Source of the DNA: Thiothrix sp.
GTDB taxonomy: Bacteria; Pseudomonadota; Gammaproteobacteria; Thiotrichales; Thiotrichaceae
Direction of reading: 5' to 3'
Assembly: GCA_020442915.1 (NCBI GenBank)
Contig: JAGRJD010000014.1
Location: 1 to 64,000, forward strand
Length of the DNA stretch: 64,000 nucleotides
Under the pieces are notes generated by a model, which was not told where the DNA came from, did no database searches, and was given only the letters and a program-made list of their open reading frames with translations. Shown piece by piece: positions 7,266 through 18,359 of this stretch (positions are counted from its first letter, which is position 1; each line of letters starts with the position of its first letter). The translations under genes were made by a program, and so were the position numbers.

Positions 7266-8072
7266 CTACTGCAGGCAGCTGTCCTGATTGATGTCAACCA
7301 CCATGAACTCCCTGTGCTCACGGTCGTGGTAGTGGTACTGCACGCTTCCTCCCTGGTCCAGCACCAGGCGCAGATTCTGAATCTGGCAGCTTTGCTGGAG
7401 TACCATGGGCCTGAAATGCTGCTCCAAGGCCGCCAGGTCCAGATCGGCCACTGTCTTGTCCACCAGCTCATAATTGTAATTCAGGATATTACCATCCGCT
7501 TTGGTATCCACCAGCCGGGTCGCATCATCCACCATCACCGGCAGCTCCTTGTTGAGCATCTCGGCGGTACGCTGCAGCAGCAGGGGCAGTTCCTGACCCG
7601 GTGTCACCTTGCAGTAAGCGCGGACCGGTGATTCCGAGAACTCCTCCATGATTTTGAGCTGTCCCTCCTGATCCGGTGCCAGCACCAGATAAAAACCCCT
7701 GTCAGTGAAACAGTTGTTGTCACTGTAACGTGAAGCCAGAATTCTGGCCCCCTTTTCCAGCACTTCGACCCGGATACCGGAAAACTGGTGGGTTTCGCCC
7801 TTCTTCCGGGCAAACGCCATATTGTCATTGATCATCTGCCGATAATCCCGGCCACTCAGCTCAATCACATTTTCTTCACCATCCGGCAGCCTGCGCATCA
7901 GGCGGACACGGGCCTGATCGGAAAACAGTGCAGCCAGTCCGGTATCAAACGCATTGCCGAGATCAGCATAACGCTGGAAAAACGCCAGATAATCCGCCTC
8001 CGTAGCCGCCTGAACGCTCATCAGCGGCACACAGCACCCCAACAAAGCCAGCAACCCCTTTCCTGCCTGCAT
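7266..8072 (-). CDS. Exported two-domain protein of unknown function
   Basis: The start at 8072 is supported by GGGAGGAG. A signal peptide (MQAGKGLLALLGCC to SVQA, about 22 residues) predicts export. The first half of the mature protein resembles small alpha/beta (NTF2-like) folds. The second half carries a pattern seen in other bacterial exported proteins: VDDATRLVDT, then YNYELV, a Cys, then YHYHDREHREFMVV and a final Cys, probably forming a disulfide. I cannot name a function. It sits between the PSD-like gene (42 bases) and the methyltransferase (31 bases) and is probably co-transcribed with them. Confidence 0.75.
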   Translation of the reverse strand: MQAGKGLLALLGCCVPLMSVQAATEADYLAFFQRYADLGNAFDTGLAALFSDQARVRLMRRLPDGEENVIELSGRDYRQMINDNMAFARKKGETHQFSGIRVEVLEKGARILASRYSDNNCFTDRGFYLVLAPDQEGQLKIMEEFSESPVRAYCKVTPGQELPLLLQRTAEMLNKELPVMVDDATRLVDTKADGNILNYNYELVDKTVADLDLAALEQHFRPMVLQQSCQIQNLRLVLDQGGSVQYHYHDREHREFMVVDINQDSCLQ

Positions 8073-8114
8073 TTTCTCCTCCCTTGATCGACCAATCTCC
8101 ACCGGTTCCGGTGC

Positions 8115-8738
8115 TCAGCGGTGTCCCCGCAATTCAGCCAGTACCGTCATGCCTGCCGTCACCCGGACGCCGGGGCTGACCGCCGGCGTTACGTTGTCAT
8201 CCAGATACACATCGACCACTACACCCGGCCCGACCAGCCCGAAACGTCCACCCTGCCGGATACGGGAACCGGCCGAAACCCGGTGGGTCTTGAAACGCGG
8301 GGTGCCCGCCTCCAGCACATTGATGACACAGGCATCACCCTCATCAGTGCGCACGACAAACCCGAAACTGCGGCTGCCCGTTCCATCCTTGCCGGGCCAC
8401 CACATATCCAGACAGCGCCCCTCGGTCGGGCTCAGCAGCACATACTCACCCCAGGGATGCTGACGCAGACGAATACGGCAGGCCGGACCATCACGCTCAT
8501 GCAACAGGTCCGGCACCCCGGACTCGACCGCGACCACCACACCATCCAGCGGGGCATACAGGTCCAGCGGGTCCGCGGTCACAGCACGGGAACGGGTGCG
8601 GCTGACCAACAGCACCAGCGCCAGGCCGATCCAGAACGGAACAGCCCAGTACCCGCCAGCCAGGGTCTGGAGAGCACCGGCCAGCAGCAGAAACCCCCAC
8701 AGCAGCCAGCGCAACTCATGGGCAAACGGAAAGACCAT
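8115..8738 (-). CDS. Phosphatidylserine decarboxylase-like membrane protein without cleavage serine
   Basis: The 207-residue protein has two N-terminal hydrophobic helices (about 8-45) and then a PSD-like beta domain: LYAPLDGVVVAVE near 60, and near the C-terminus GGRFGLVGPGVVVDVYLDDN followed by VTAGMTVLAEL. This matches the end of Psd enzymes, where the motif reads FGS(R/S)VD and the Ser becomes the pyruvoyl group. Here that Ser is missing. The gene lies directly after ilvC, the place psd holds in the ilvB-ilvH-ilvC-psd-pssA order of many proteobacteria, but no pssA follows. A non-catalytic paralogue is inferred. ATG 8738 is used; an in-frame TTG at 8750 is possible. Confidence 0.6.
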   Translation of the reverse strand: MVFPFAHELRWLLWGFLLLAGALQTLAGGYWAVPFWIGLALVLLVSRTRSRAVTADPLDLYAPLDGVVVAVESGVPDLLHERDGPACRIRLRQHPWGEYVLLSPTEGRCLDMWWPGKDGTGSRSFGFVVRTDEGDACVINVLEAGTPRFKTHRVSAGSRIRQGGRFGLVGPGVVVDVYLDDNVTPAVSPGVRVTAGMTVLAELRGHR

Positions 8739-8789
8739 GGCAGTTATCAACCCTATCCGGACCGGCGGCGGCCAGTCACAGCCAGCGGA

Positions 8790-9896
<1,107 letters not shown>

Positions 9897-10411
9897 CTAC
9901 AGATTCAGGGAGGCGGAACCGCGGGCAATTCCCATACTGCCTGAGCGCACCACCTCGATAATGCGCAACTCGCCCCCAAGCACCTTCAGAAAGGCGTCCA
10001 GTTTATCATGGCTGCCGGTGGCCTCAACCGTATAGGTCTTTTCCCCCACGTCGATAATGCGGGCGCGGAAAATATCGCTCACGTGCTTGACGCGTTCGTG
10101 GGCTCCGGCCTTCTGGGTATCGACCTTGACCAGCATCATCTCGCGCTCGATGTGAGCGTACTCATTGAGGTCCATGAGCTTGACCACATCAATGAGCTTG
10201 TGCAGCTGCTTCATGATCTGCTCGATGATCTCGTCACTGCCCGAAGTCACCAGCGTCAGGCGGGACAGACTGCGATCCTCGGTCGGAGCCACGGTCAGGG
10301 ACTCGATATTGTAGCCACGGGCCGAAAACAGGCCGGCCACCCGCGACAAGGCACCGGATTCGTTTTCCATCAGGATGGAAATGACATGTCGTTTTGCCGT
10401 ACTCATTGCTG

Positions 10412-10415
<4 letters not shown>
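9897..10415 (-). CDS. ilvH: Acetolactate synthase small (regulatory) subunit
   Basis: The ACT-domain regulatory subunit has 172 residues. ISILMENESGALSRVAGLFS and the valine-binding ACT fold are at the N-terminus, and the IlvH C-terminal domain ends with GSMGIARG. It confers feedback control on IlvB. The first ATG overlaps the ilvB stop by four bases (ATGA), giving translational coupling; a second start MSTAKRH three codons on is equally good. No strong Shine-Dalgarno is seen, which fits coupling. Confidence 0.96.
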
Positions 10416-12109
<1,694 letters not shown>

Positions 12110-12172
12110 TGTAAACTCCTGATTTGGGATTCATGAAGAAAGGAGACGAATCATAATACGAATCAGCCGGCA

Positions 12173-13552
12173 TTACACCCCGCATTTTGGAACGGATTCA
12201 GGAAGGGGACAGCCGGCAAAGCGCAGTACCACACACAGGCCGGTGCCCCCGGTACCACTTTCAAGGGTCAGTGCCGCCTGATGCCGTTCGGCAATGCGCT
12301 GCACGATGGAAAGCCCGAGACCGCTGCCGTCACTCCGGGTATCCGCTGGCCGGTAGAAACGCTGCCCGAGCTTTTCCCGTTCCGCCGCGACCACTCCCCG
12401 GCCATTATCACAGACGGAAAGCATGCCCCCCTGCCCCTGATCCGGGCTGATGCACACCTCCACCAGCGAGGCACCTTCGGCATGACGCAGGGCATTATCC
12501 AGCAGGTTGCGCACCAGTACCTGCAGCAGCACCGGCCAGCCTTCCAGCAGGAACGGCCCATCCGCCACCAGTGCCAACTCCACCCCCTGCTGCAGGGCAT
12601 CGGGCGCACATTCAGCCACCACACCGGCTGCCAGTATTGTCAGGTCACAGCGCTCCAATGCCATGCCGGACTGGCTTTCCAGCCGCGCCAGGGTCAGCAG
12701 CTGGCCAATCAGGTGCGTCGCCCGCCGGCAACCATCCAGTGCCTGCTGCAGGGCGTGATTGCGCTGCAGTGATCCGGCGGCACCCTGAGCCACCTGCAGC
12801 TGGGCCTGAATGGCAGCAATCGGGGTCCGCAGCTCATGGGCGGCATCAGCGGTGAAGCGGCGTTCATTGTCAATCAGGCGCTCAATACGTGCAAACAGCT
12901 GGTTCAGCCGCTGTGTCAGGGGCGCAAGCTCGGCCAGCTGCTGTGCCGGCAGGGGGGAAAGGTTGTCAGGACGGCGCTGCGAAACCGCACGTGCCAGCAC
13001 GGTCAGGGGGCGCAGGCTCACACTCACCGCCCACCACAGCAGCAGGCCCAGCAGCGGCAGCGTGAGCCAGAGCGGATACAGCAGGTTGGTACTGATACTG
13101 GCCGCCAGACCGGTACGCACATTCAGGGGTTCAGCCACATGAATCAGCAGGCGTTCATCATCCTCGCCGTCTTCGCTGCTGGCATGGGTGGAAAACACGC
13201 GCCAGTCGGCCCCGTCGACGCGCACGGTATTAAAACCGGTATGGGCACTGCCCAGCGGGGTACGGGGTGCATTGACGGAGCGGAACAGCAGCCGACGTCC
13301 ATCCCGGCCCCAGACCTGAAAGGCCACCCGGTGCTCGTACTTGTTGGGCGGGTGCCCGTATTCCAGCTCCAGCTCATCCAGTTCATGGGAAAACTGCGCC
13401 ACCAGCAGGGTGGCTGCCTGGGCCAGATGGGCATCCAGCAGAGTATCCAGCTCGCGGCGTGCATCCTGCCAGGTCAGGAAAGCCGCCCCGGCCCAGACCA
13501 CAGCCACCAGCCCCAGTACCAGCGTCAGCAGGCGCGTCCGCAGCGAGTTCAT
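12173..13552 (-). CDS. Two-component sensor histidine kinase, QseC/TctE-like
   Basis: The inner-membrane kinase has 459 residues. TM1 is at about 8-27, a periplasmic sensor region of about 130 residues follows, TM2 is at about 157-178, then HAMP. The HisKA box is DAAHELRTPIAAI (His239). N-box NLLDNALRHA, G1 DNGRGV and G2 GSGLGLSIV follow. The periplasmic part is rich in His, Glu and Asp (ELDELELEYGHPPNKYEH), which could bind a cation; that is speculation. It overlaps its response regulator by four bases and lies at the end of the SHP/diheme cytochrome operon. Confidence 0.92.
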   Translation of the reverse strand: MNSLRTRLLTLVLGLVAVVWAGAAFLTWQDARRELDTLLDAHLAQAATLLVAQFSHELDELELEYGHPPNKYEHRVAFQVWGRDGRRLLFRSVNAPRTPLGSAHTGFNTVRVDGADWRVFSTHASSEDGEDDERLLIHVAEPLNVRTGLAASISTNLLYPLWLTLPLLGLLLWWAVSVSLRPLTVLARAVSQRRPDNLSPLPAQQLAELAPLTQRLNQLFARIERLIDNERRFTADAAHELRTPIAAIQAQLQVAQGAAGSLQRNHALQQALDGCRRATHLIGQLLTLARLESQSGMALERCDLTILAAGVVAECAPDALQQGVELALVADGPFLLEGWPVLLQVLVRNLLDNALRHAEGASLVEVCISPDQGQGGMLSVCDNGRGVVAAEREKLGQRFYRPADTRSDGSGLGLSIVQRIAERHQAALTLESGTGGTGLCVVLRFAGCPLPESVPKCGV

Positions 13553-14217
13553 GCCGGCTCCGGGTGCGGCAACAGGTAGCCGACACCCCGCACGGTCACA
13601 ATCAGGTCTGCAGACAGTTTGCGACGCAGGTGATGCACATGCACCTCGACCGCATTGCTTTCAATCTCCTCACCCCAGGCATACAGGCGCTCTTCCAGCT
13701 GGGTGCGCGACAGCACATGCCCGGCTTCCAGCATCAACACCTGCAGCAGGGCAAACTCACGTGCCGACAGGGCCACGACCTGCCCCTGATAACGCACCTC
13801 ATGGGCTGCCGGGTCCAGCCGGACCCCGTGCAGCGCCAGTACCGGAGCGGCCTGACCCGAACTGCGCCGGATCAGGGCCCGCAGACGCGCCGCCAGCTCC
13901 CCCATGTCAAACGGCTTGATCAGGTAATCATCCGCCCCGCTGTCCAGCCCCTGGATCCGGTCCTGCACGGTATCGCGTGCGGTCAGAACCAGCACCGGTA
14001 ACGCCTGCCCCCGTCGGCGCAGGTGGGCCAGCACCGCCAGCCCCGAGCGGCCCGGCAGGCCCAGATCCAGTATCAGGGCCGCATAGGGCTCCAGTGCCAG
14101 CGCATGCGTGGCAGCCAGTCCATCCTGCACCCAGTCGACACTGAACCCGAGCTGTTTCAGCCCGGCCTGCAGTGCATCACCCAGCAACCGGTCATCTTCC
14201 ACCACCAGCACGCGCAT
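13549..14217 (-). CDS. OmpR/PhoB-family response regulator, QseB/PmrA-like
   Basis: The 222-residue protein has an N-terminal receiver with acidic pair EDD at 7-9, phosphoacceptor Asp51 in ALILDLGLPG, the switch Thr in VLVLTARD and Lys in LIKPF. A C-terminal winged-helix DNA-binding domain ends RGVGYLLPHPEPA. Family members QseB, PmrA and TctD bind CTTAA-type direct repeats; such a repeat lies before the first gene of this operon (16029-16046). It is 17 bases after the cytochrome b561 gene. Confidence 0.93.
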   Translation of the reverse strand: MRVLVVEDDRLLGDALQAGLKQLGFSVDWVQDGLAATHALALEPYAALILDLGLPGRSGLAVLAHLRRRGQALPVLVLTARDTVQDRIQGLDSGADDYLIKPFDMGELAARLRALIRRSSGQAAPVLALHGVRLDPAAHEVRYQGQVVALSAREFALLQVLMLEAGHVLSRTQLEERLYAWGEEIESNAVEVHVHHLRRKLSADLIVTVRGVGYLLPHPEPA

Positions 14218-14234
14218 GATTCATTCCTGCTCCA

Positions 14235-14891
14235 TCAGCTCCCCTGATTCAGCCATTCGGGGTAAAACCACAGAAACCCGACCATCAGCAGCAGCATCAG
14301 CACCCCCAGCCACCACCATGAATCCCTGATACCCTGCCCGGCCTCACCCTGTTTGTAGCCGCTGAACATCGACCCTAACAGATTTTCATGATGCAGGAAG
14401 CTGCTGACCAGTACCCCGGCAATGTGCACGAACACCAGCAGCAGCATGGCATTGGCCGCCACTTCATGCAGTTCCTCAAACAGCGCTTCCTGATCATGAC
14501 CACCGATTTCCAGGTACAACCCCAAGCCACTGGCGGCAATCAGTGCCCCAAGCCCCAGCAGCAGCAATACCGCCACACCCCCGGCCGGGTTATGGCCGAC
14601 ATGATGCTCGGGGTCAGGGCCGGCCAGTGACTTCAGGTAAGCCATGATCTGTCCGGGACTGAACAGGAAAGTGCTGAAGCGGGCATAGCGTGTTCCTGCC
14701 AGCCCCCAGACCAGCCGGAATGCCAGCAAGGCAGCAAATACATACCCCAGGGCCACATGAATGTCACGATAATATTCGCTTTCCGCCGTCAGGTAGGCAC
14801 CGGTAAAACTCAGGGCCAGTGTCCAGTGAAAGACCCGCACCGGCAGGTCCCAGACCAGAATGCGCTGGCCGGTACTTGTATTTGAATGCAT
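14235..14891 (-). CDS. Cytochrome b561-family di-heme membrane protein
   Basis: The 218-residue protein has four predicted transmembrane helices. Conserved His residues include VFHWTL (helix 1), DIHVALGYVFAALLAFRLVWG (helix 2), ELHEVAANAMLLLVFVHIAGV (helix 3) and SFLHHENL. This is the short prokaryotic b561 type that passes electrons between the quinone pool and c-type cytochromes. Its neighbours are the diheme cytochrome (16 bases) and SHP genes; the trio SHP, DHC and cytochrome b is a known cluster in Rhodobacter and Shewanella. Confidence 0.92.
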   Translation of the reverse strand: MHSNTSTGQRILVWDLPVRVFHWTLALSFTGAYLTAESEYYRDIHVALGYVFAALLAFRLVWGLAGTRYARFSTFLFSPGQIMAYLKSLAGPDPEHHVGHNPAGGVAVLLLLGLGALIAASGLGLYLEIGGHDQEALFEELHEVAANAMLLLVFVHIAGVLVSSFLHHENLLGSMFSGYKQGEAGQGIRDSWWWLGVLMLLLMVGFLWFYPEWLNQGS

Positions 14892-14906
14892 GTTCCTGTC
14901 TCCGCT

Positions 14907-15536
14907 TCAGCGCGGGATGCGCACGGCATCCTCGTCAAAATCCCCCTGCTCGGCACCGGCATGACAAGCCATGCAGTTCGACGGGCTCCCTACCGCAGGG
15001 CGCTTCCAGACCGCACTGCCGACTTCATCATGCTCATGCCGGAACCATCGGGTGTCGGTGATGCGCAGCACCAGTCCGGTACCGGCCTGGCTGCGCCGGC
15101 GTCCGGCATACTGCTCCAGCAAGGGCAGTATCCGGTCCACGGTTTCCTGGTCCAGACTGGCATCGGTACCGAAATGGTCGGACAGTCCGCCCATGAGCGC
15201 ACGCCAGGAGTCCGTCGGCAGCAAGCGGGGCGGATAGGCCATGTGGCAGCTGCTGCATTCCGCCTTCCAGGCCTCGAAAGCAGCCTTGAATTCAGGCTGA
15301 CCCCGGCCATCCGGCACAGGCAGGTCACTGCGCCGCTCACCGCGCTCATTGCCTTCACGCTCGTGGCTTTCCCGATGCGGCTTACCCCGCGCATGGTACT
15401 CACCCTGCTCCCTGCCGTACGCCGTCTCGTCACGCTCATCATCATCGGCTCCGGCTGACAGCACCCAGCCCCCCGTGATCAACAGCACCAGCGTCACGGC
15501 CAGACGGATATTCATCCACCGACTTCTGTCCATCAT
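14907..15536 (-). CDS. Diheme cytochrome c (DHC)
   Basis: The periplasmic protein has 209 residues, a signal peptide (MMDRSRWMNIRLAVTLVLLI to SAGA), a very charged Arg/Glu/His linker at about 25-70, and two heme c sites, CSSCH and CMACH. It belongs to the DHC family that reduces SHP. The preferred start 15536 follows GAGG by six bases; another ATG at 15548 overlaps the SHP stop (ATGA), so translation is probably coupled. Confidence 0.9.
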   Translation of the reverse strand: MMDRSRWMNIRLAVTLVLLITGGWVLSAGADDDERDETAYGREQGEYHARGKPHRESHEREGNERGERRSDLPVPDGRGQPEFKAAFEAWKAECSSCHMAYPPRLLPTDSWRALMGGLSDHFGTDASLDQETVDRILPLLEQYAGRRRSQAGTGLVLRITDTRWFRHEHDEVGSAVWKRPAVGSPSNCMACHAGAEQGDFDEDAVRIPR

Positions 15537-15544
15537 CCTGCACC

Positions 15545-15979
15545 TCATGGTTTAACCGCCATCAGAAAGGTCAGCACATCCCCCTTTTCCAGGGCTGAGC
15601 ATTCGCGTCCCAGCACATCATTGCAATTGCGCCGGAACCACTTTTCCACCTTTTTGCTGCGGGTAAAACGTTCAGCATTGGCATTCGGGGATAACGGATC
15701 AATGGATTTGCCGGTTCTGGCATGTTTGCCGGACTGAACCGGGCGGGCGGTGTGGCAGCTGGAGCAGCTCCACTCGCGCCCGTGGGTCTTGTTGAAAAAC
15801 AGCTCGCCCCGGGCAGCGGAAAAGCCGGCAAAGCCGCTGTCGGCAGCCCTGGCCCCAGCCTCGAAAGCGGCCAGAAAATCTGACGGTGTTTCGGCACGAC
15901 TCAGGGACGGCGTGCCCGACAGCGCAGCTGCCAGTACAACGACCATACCGGCAACGCTGAATCGAATGGGATATGACAT
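15545..15979 (-). CDS. SHP-like cytochrome c (sphaeroides heme protein, DUF1924 type)
   Basis: The 144-residue protein has a signal peptide ending near SLSRA (29) and one heme site CSSCH (72-76). SHP proteins bind oxygen or NO through a heme whose Asn ligand is displaced; the ligand here is not assigned, although NCNDVLGREC near the C-terminus contains candidate Asn residues and a likely disulfide. GGAG in front of ATG 15979 fixes the start; the frame upstream to 16027 is rejected. It is the first gene of the SHP-DHC-b561-regulator-kinase operon. Confidence 0.88.
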   Translation of the reverse strand: MSYPIRFSVAGMVVVLAAALSGTPSLSRAETPSDFLAAFEAGARAADSGFAGFSAARGELFFNKTHGREWSCSSCHTARPVQSGKHARTGKSIDPLSPNANAERFTRSKKVEKWFRRNCNDVLGRECSALEKGDVLTFLMAVKP

Positions 15980-16028
15980 TGATGGTCTCCAGTTTTTATC
16001 TGATGAAGACCCGAGTGTGAATGCCAAA

Positions 16029-16046
16029 TCTTAACAGGCTCTTAAA
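16029..16046 (-). promoter_or_regulatory. PmrA/QseB-like direct repeat upstream of SHP operon
   Basis: On the minus strand the sequence reads TTTAAG-AGCCT-GTTAAGA. The two TTAAGA half-sites start 11 bases apart, one helical turn, as in PmrA/QseB boxes (YTTAA-N6-YTTAA). It lies about 50 bases upstream of the SHP start, and the operon encodes a regulator of this family, so autoregulation is inferred. Confidence 0.55.
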
Positions 16047-16207
16047 TATTCCCGTCCGATGCCGTCAGCCTGAAACAGGCAACAGCTCAGAAACCCGAAA
16101 GACATCATGGCACGGAAAAACAGGGAAAGTCAGCAGGAAGACGGGGCGGAAACACGAAAACGCCACCACGCCGGCTCCCGGAAAGTGGCGGGGACAGGAA
16201 AGCGCTG

Positions 16208-16699
16208 TCAGGCAGTACGTTCGGACATCAGCGGCCAGTGTACCGGCCTGACAGCCGTATCCTGATGGCGCAGGATGACCGGCAGGGCTTCCTCGGCCAG
16301 TGTCACGCGCCGGGCCAGCCAGCCCGCCAGCCGCAGGCTGCTGAACAATCCGGCCACCCCGGCCAGTAACGCACCAGCTTCGGCATTCAGGGCCAGAGCG
16401 ACAAACAGCTCCTGTCCCAGGATCGCGAACACGATCAGGCTCAACAAGGGCAGCAGGTAGGCAAATGCTGAATATACAACCAAGGTATGACCCTGCATAC
16501 CGACCACAACTTCTTCACCGGGTTTGGCATGCAGGGGATTCAGAACCTCAAAGGCTGCCTGCCGTGTCCTGCGCATCAATGAAAAGGCGGCCCTGTCACT
16601 GCAACGGCTGCTGCAGCCACTACAGGTACTGTTTCCCACCGGCTCAACCACGGCATGGCCATGACTGATGCTCAGGATTTTGACGCGTTGCTCAATCAT
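16208..16699 (-). CDS. rseC: RseC/MucC, SoxR-reducing system / sigma-E operon membrane protein
   Basis: The 163-residue inner-membrane protein has an N-terminal cytoplasmic region with cysteines in CSGCSSRC and two transmembrane helices (about 76-96 and 100-125). Family members modulate sigma-E signalling and help reduce SoxR. The ATG at 16699 (MIEQRVKIL) follows GGAG by six bases; upstream in-frame ATGs at 16711 and 16771 lack one. It is the last gene of rpoE-rseA-rseB-rseC, 58 bases after rseB. Confidence 0.92.
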   Translation of the reverse strand: MIEQRVKILSISHGHAVVEPVGNSTCSGCSSRCSDRAAFSLMRRTRQAAFEVLNPLHAKPGEEVVVGMQGHTLVVYSAFAYLLPLLSLIVFAILGQELFVALALNAEAGALLAGVAGLFSSLRLAGWLARRVTLAEEALPVILRHQDTAVRPVHWPLMSERTA

Positions 16700-16757
16700 C
16701 AAACTCTCCATCTTGTTGTTACTATTATCCAGACCATATTCTGATCCAGGCTCGATA

Positions 16758-17720
16758 TTATTGGCCGTCATACCTTAAGCCCTTCTGAATTGACTGCAGG
16801 GTGGAAAAGGGGACCTCGCCCAGCAGGGTGACATTGTACCCGTCCAGTTCCGTGGACAGAACATTGGTGGCCCCGTCATTGTAGGACAGTGCTTCCATGC
16901 CATCCGCCGGATCGGTCGGCGCAATAAAAACCGAGACGGAAACCATGCCGTCATGCAGCACCACCTGATAGGTACCGGCATGATCCGGTTCGGGCACGAC
17001 CTTGATGACCCGGAATCCGGTGGGCAGACTGCTGAACTGCCAGCCCCTGAGTACCGGAGCGAGAGCGGATGGTGCCGACTCCTCCGGCCCGGTGTCCGTT
17101 ATCCGCTGCCCGCTGGAACCCATCAGGGCCAGAGCCGGCTCCGGCTCTCCCAGCCGGGACGCTGCCCGTGCAGCGGATGCCAGCCGGGCAACAGCCGCCG
17201 GCATTGCGGTTTTCGGCTGTATGTCCAGCTGTGTGAACATCATCTGTTCCAGCTGCTTCTGCTGCCGGTCCATGAGCGAGTAACGCAGCAGCATGCCGGT
17301 ATCCGGCTCGATACAGTAGCGGTGCAGGTAGCGCAGCTTGTCCTTGGGGCGCACCACCACCACCTTGCAGGTATGGCCGGCAACCGTGGCACGGCCACCC
17401 ATATCAATGGCATAGGCCTGATGGTCAGGCAGGTGCAGACGATTGAAATTGACCAGCGAAAAGCTCTCGGGCTGGTCGGCATCGCTGTCACCATCCCGGT
17501 TCAGGAGGACAATACTCTCGGAGGCTCCCCCTTGTCCGGCCTGATGTTCAATCTGGTAGGTCATCAACTCGTTGTCCCGCGAGTAGACCAGCTGGCCACT
17601 GTAATTCAGCCCGGTCACGGCAGTCTGCATCCGGCCCAGCAGCTCCTCGGCTTCACTGGCCAGCCCTGTCTGCCAGGCCAGCAGCCCCCCCAGAAACAAC
17701 AGGGATTGCACCCGCTTCAT
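16758..17720 (-). CDS. rseB: RseB/MucB, periplasmic negative regulator of sigma E
   Basis: The 320-residue protein has a signal peptide (MKRVQSLLFLGGLLA to TGLA). The LolA-like N-terminal domain senses mislocalised lipoproteins or LPS; the C-terminal domain binds RseA. LNYSGQLVYSRDNELMTYQI and the C-terminal YNDGATNVLSTELDGYNVTLLGEVP are typical of MucB. ATG 17720 begins one base after the rseA stop codon, which points to translational coupling. Confidence 0.94.
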   Translation of the reverse strand: MKRVQSLLFLGGLLAWQTGLASEAEELLGRMQTAVTGLNYSGQLVYSRDNELMTYQIEHQAGQGGASESIVLLNRDGDSDADQPESFSLVNFNRLHLPDHQAYAIDMGGRATVAGHTCKVVVVRPKDKLRYLHRYCIEPDTGMLLRYSLMDRQQKQLEQMMFTQLDIQPKTAMPAAVARLASAARAASRLGEPEPALALMGSSGQRITDTGPEESAPSALAPVLRGWQFSSLPTGFRVIKVVPEPDHAGTYQVVLHDGMVSVSVFIAPTDPADGMEALSYNDGATNVLSTELDGYNVTLLGEVPFSTLQSIQKGLRYDGQ

Positions 17721-17721
17721 A

Positions 17722-18321
17722 TCAATAATCACGTGAAGCAACAGCCCGGACAGAAGGAACGATGGCGGTTGTGGAGGCATATTTGACATGCTGGGCAACA
17801 TACTGCTTCAGGATTTCGCGTGTTTCTTCATTCAGGTGCCCCTGCCCCGGCATGACCGGGGCTGCCATCGCTGCCACGGTCATCCGGGTGGAATCCACGA
17901 CGGGGGTAGTAGTGGCACGTCCATCAGCCACCTGTTCGTCACCGGTTCTGTCAGCCGGCCCTTCAAGCAGCATCACGCCCGCCGCAAGCGCCAGTACCAG
18001 CCCGGCGGCCACACCATAGCGCAACAGCGGCCGGGTATGCCAGGGAGCCGGGCCCTCAGCGGCCACCACCGCACTCTCAAGTACGGTATCATGATAGACG
18101 GGCTCGGTTTCAATCGCAGTCTGGATCCCGGCCAGAAAATCCGGTTTCGCCAGCACCAGTGTCCTGCGCACACGCAGGGTTTCCCCGATCAGGGCATAAC
18201 GTCCCAGTTCCCACCCCAGTCCCTCATTCCGACACAGCTCGTCCAGCAGACGCCTGCACTCGAACGCTCCGGCCTCACCATCCAGCAAAGCCGATAAATA
18301 TTCACTTTGACTCGTTTTCAT
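17722..18321 (-). CDS. rseA: RseA/MucA anti-sigma-E factor
   Basis: The 199-residue single-pass membrane protein has an N-terminal sigma-binding domain (QSEYLSALLDGEAGAFECRR) and a transmembrane segment at about 103-121 (YGVAAGLVLALAAGVMLL). The periplasmic tail is the site-1 protease and RseB target. ATG 18321 is chosen with AGGTG upstream, although an in-frame GTG lies at 18330. It is 38 bases downstream of rpoE. Confidence 0.93.
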   Translation of the reverse strand: MKTSQSEYLSALLDGEAGAFECRRLLDELCRNEGLGWELGRYALIGETLRVRRTLVLAKPDFLAGIQTAIETEPVYHDTVLESAVVAAEGPAPWHTRPLLRYGVAAGLVLALAAGVMLLEGPADRTGDEQVADGRATTTPVVDSTRMTVAAMAAPVMPGQGHLNEETREILKQYVAQHVKYASTTAIVPSVRAVASRDY

Positions 18322-18359
18322 TACTTTCACCTGTTAACCAAGGCATTCCCCTTTATTGT

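Noticed and set aside
12110-12172. Possible ilv leader peptide (ATG ATT CGT CTC CTT TCT TCA TGA)
   Set aside because: Seven codons with no run of Leu, Val or Ile and no attenuator hairpin; not a convincing leader peptide.
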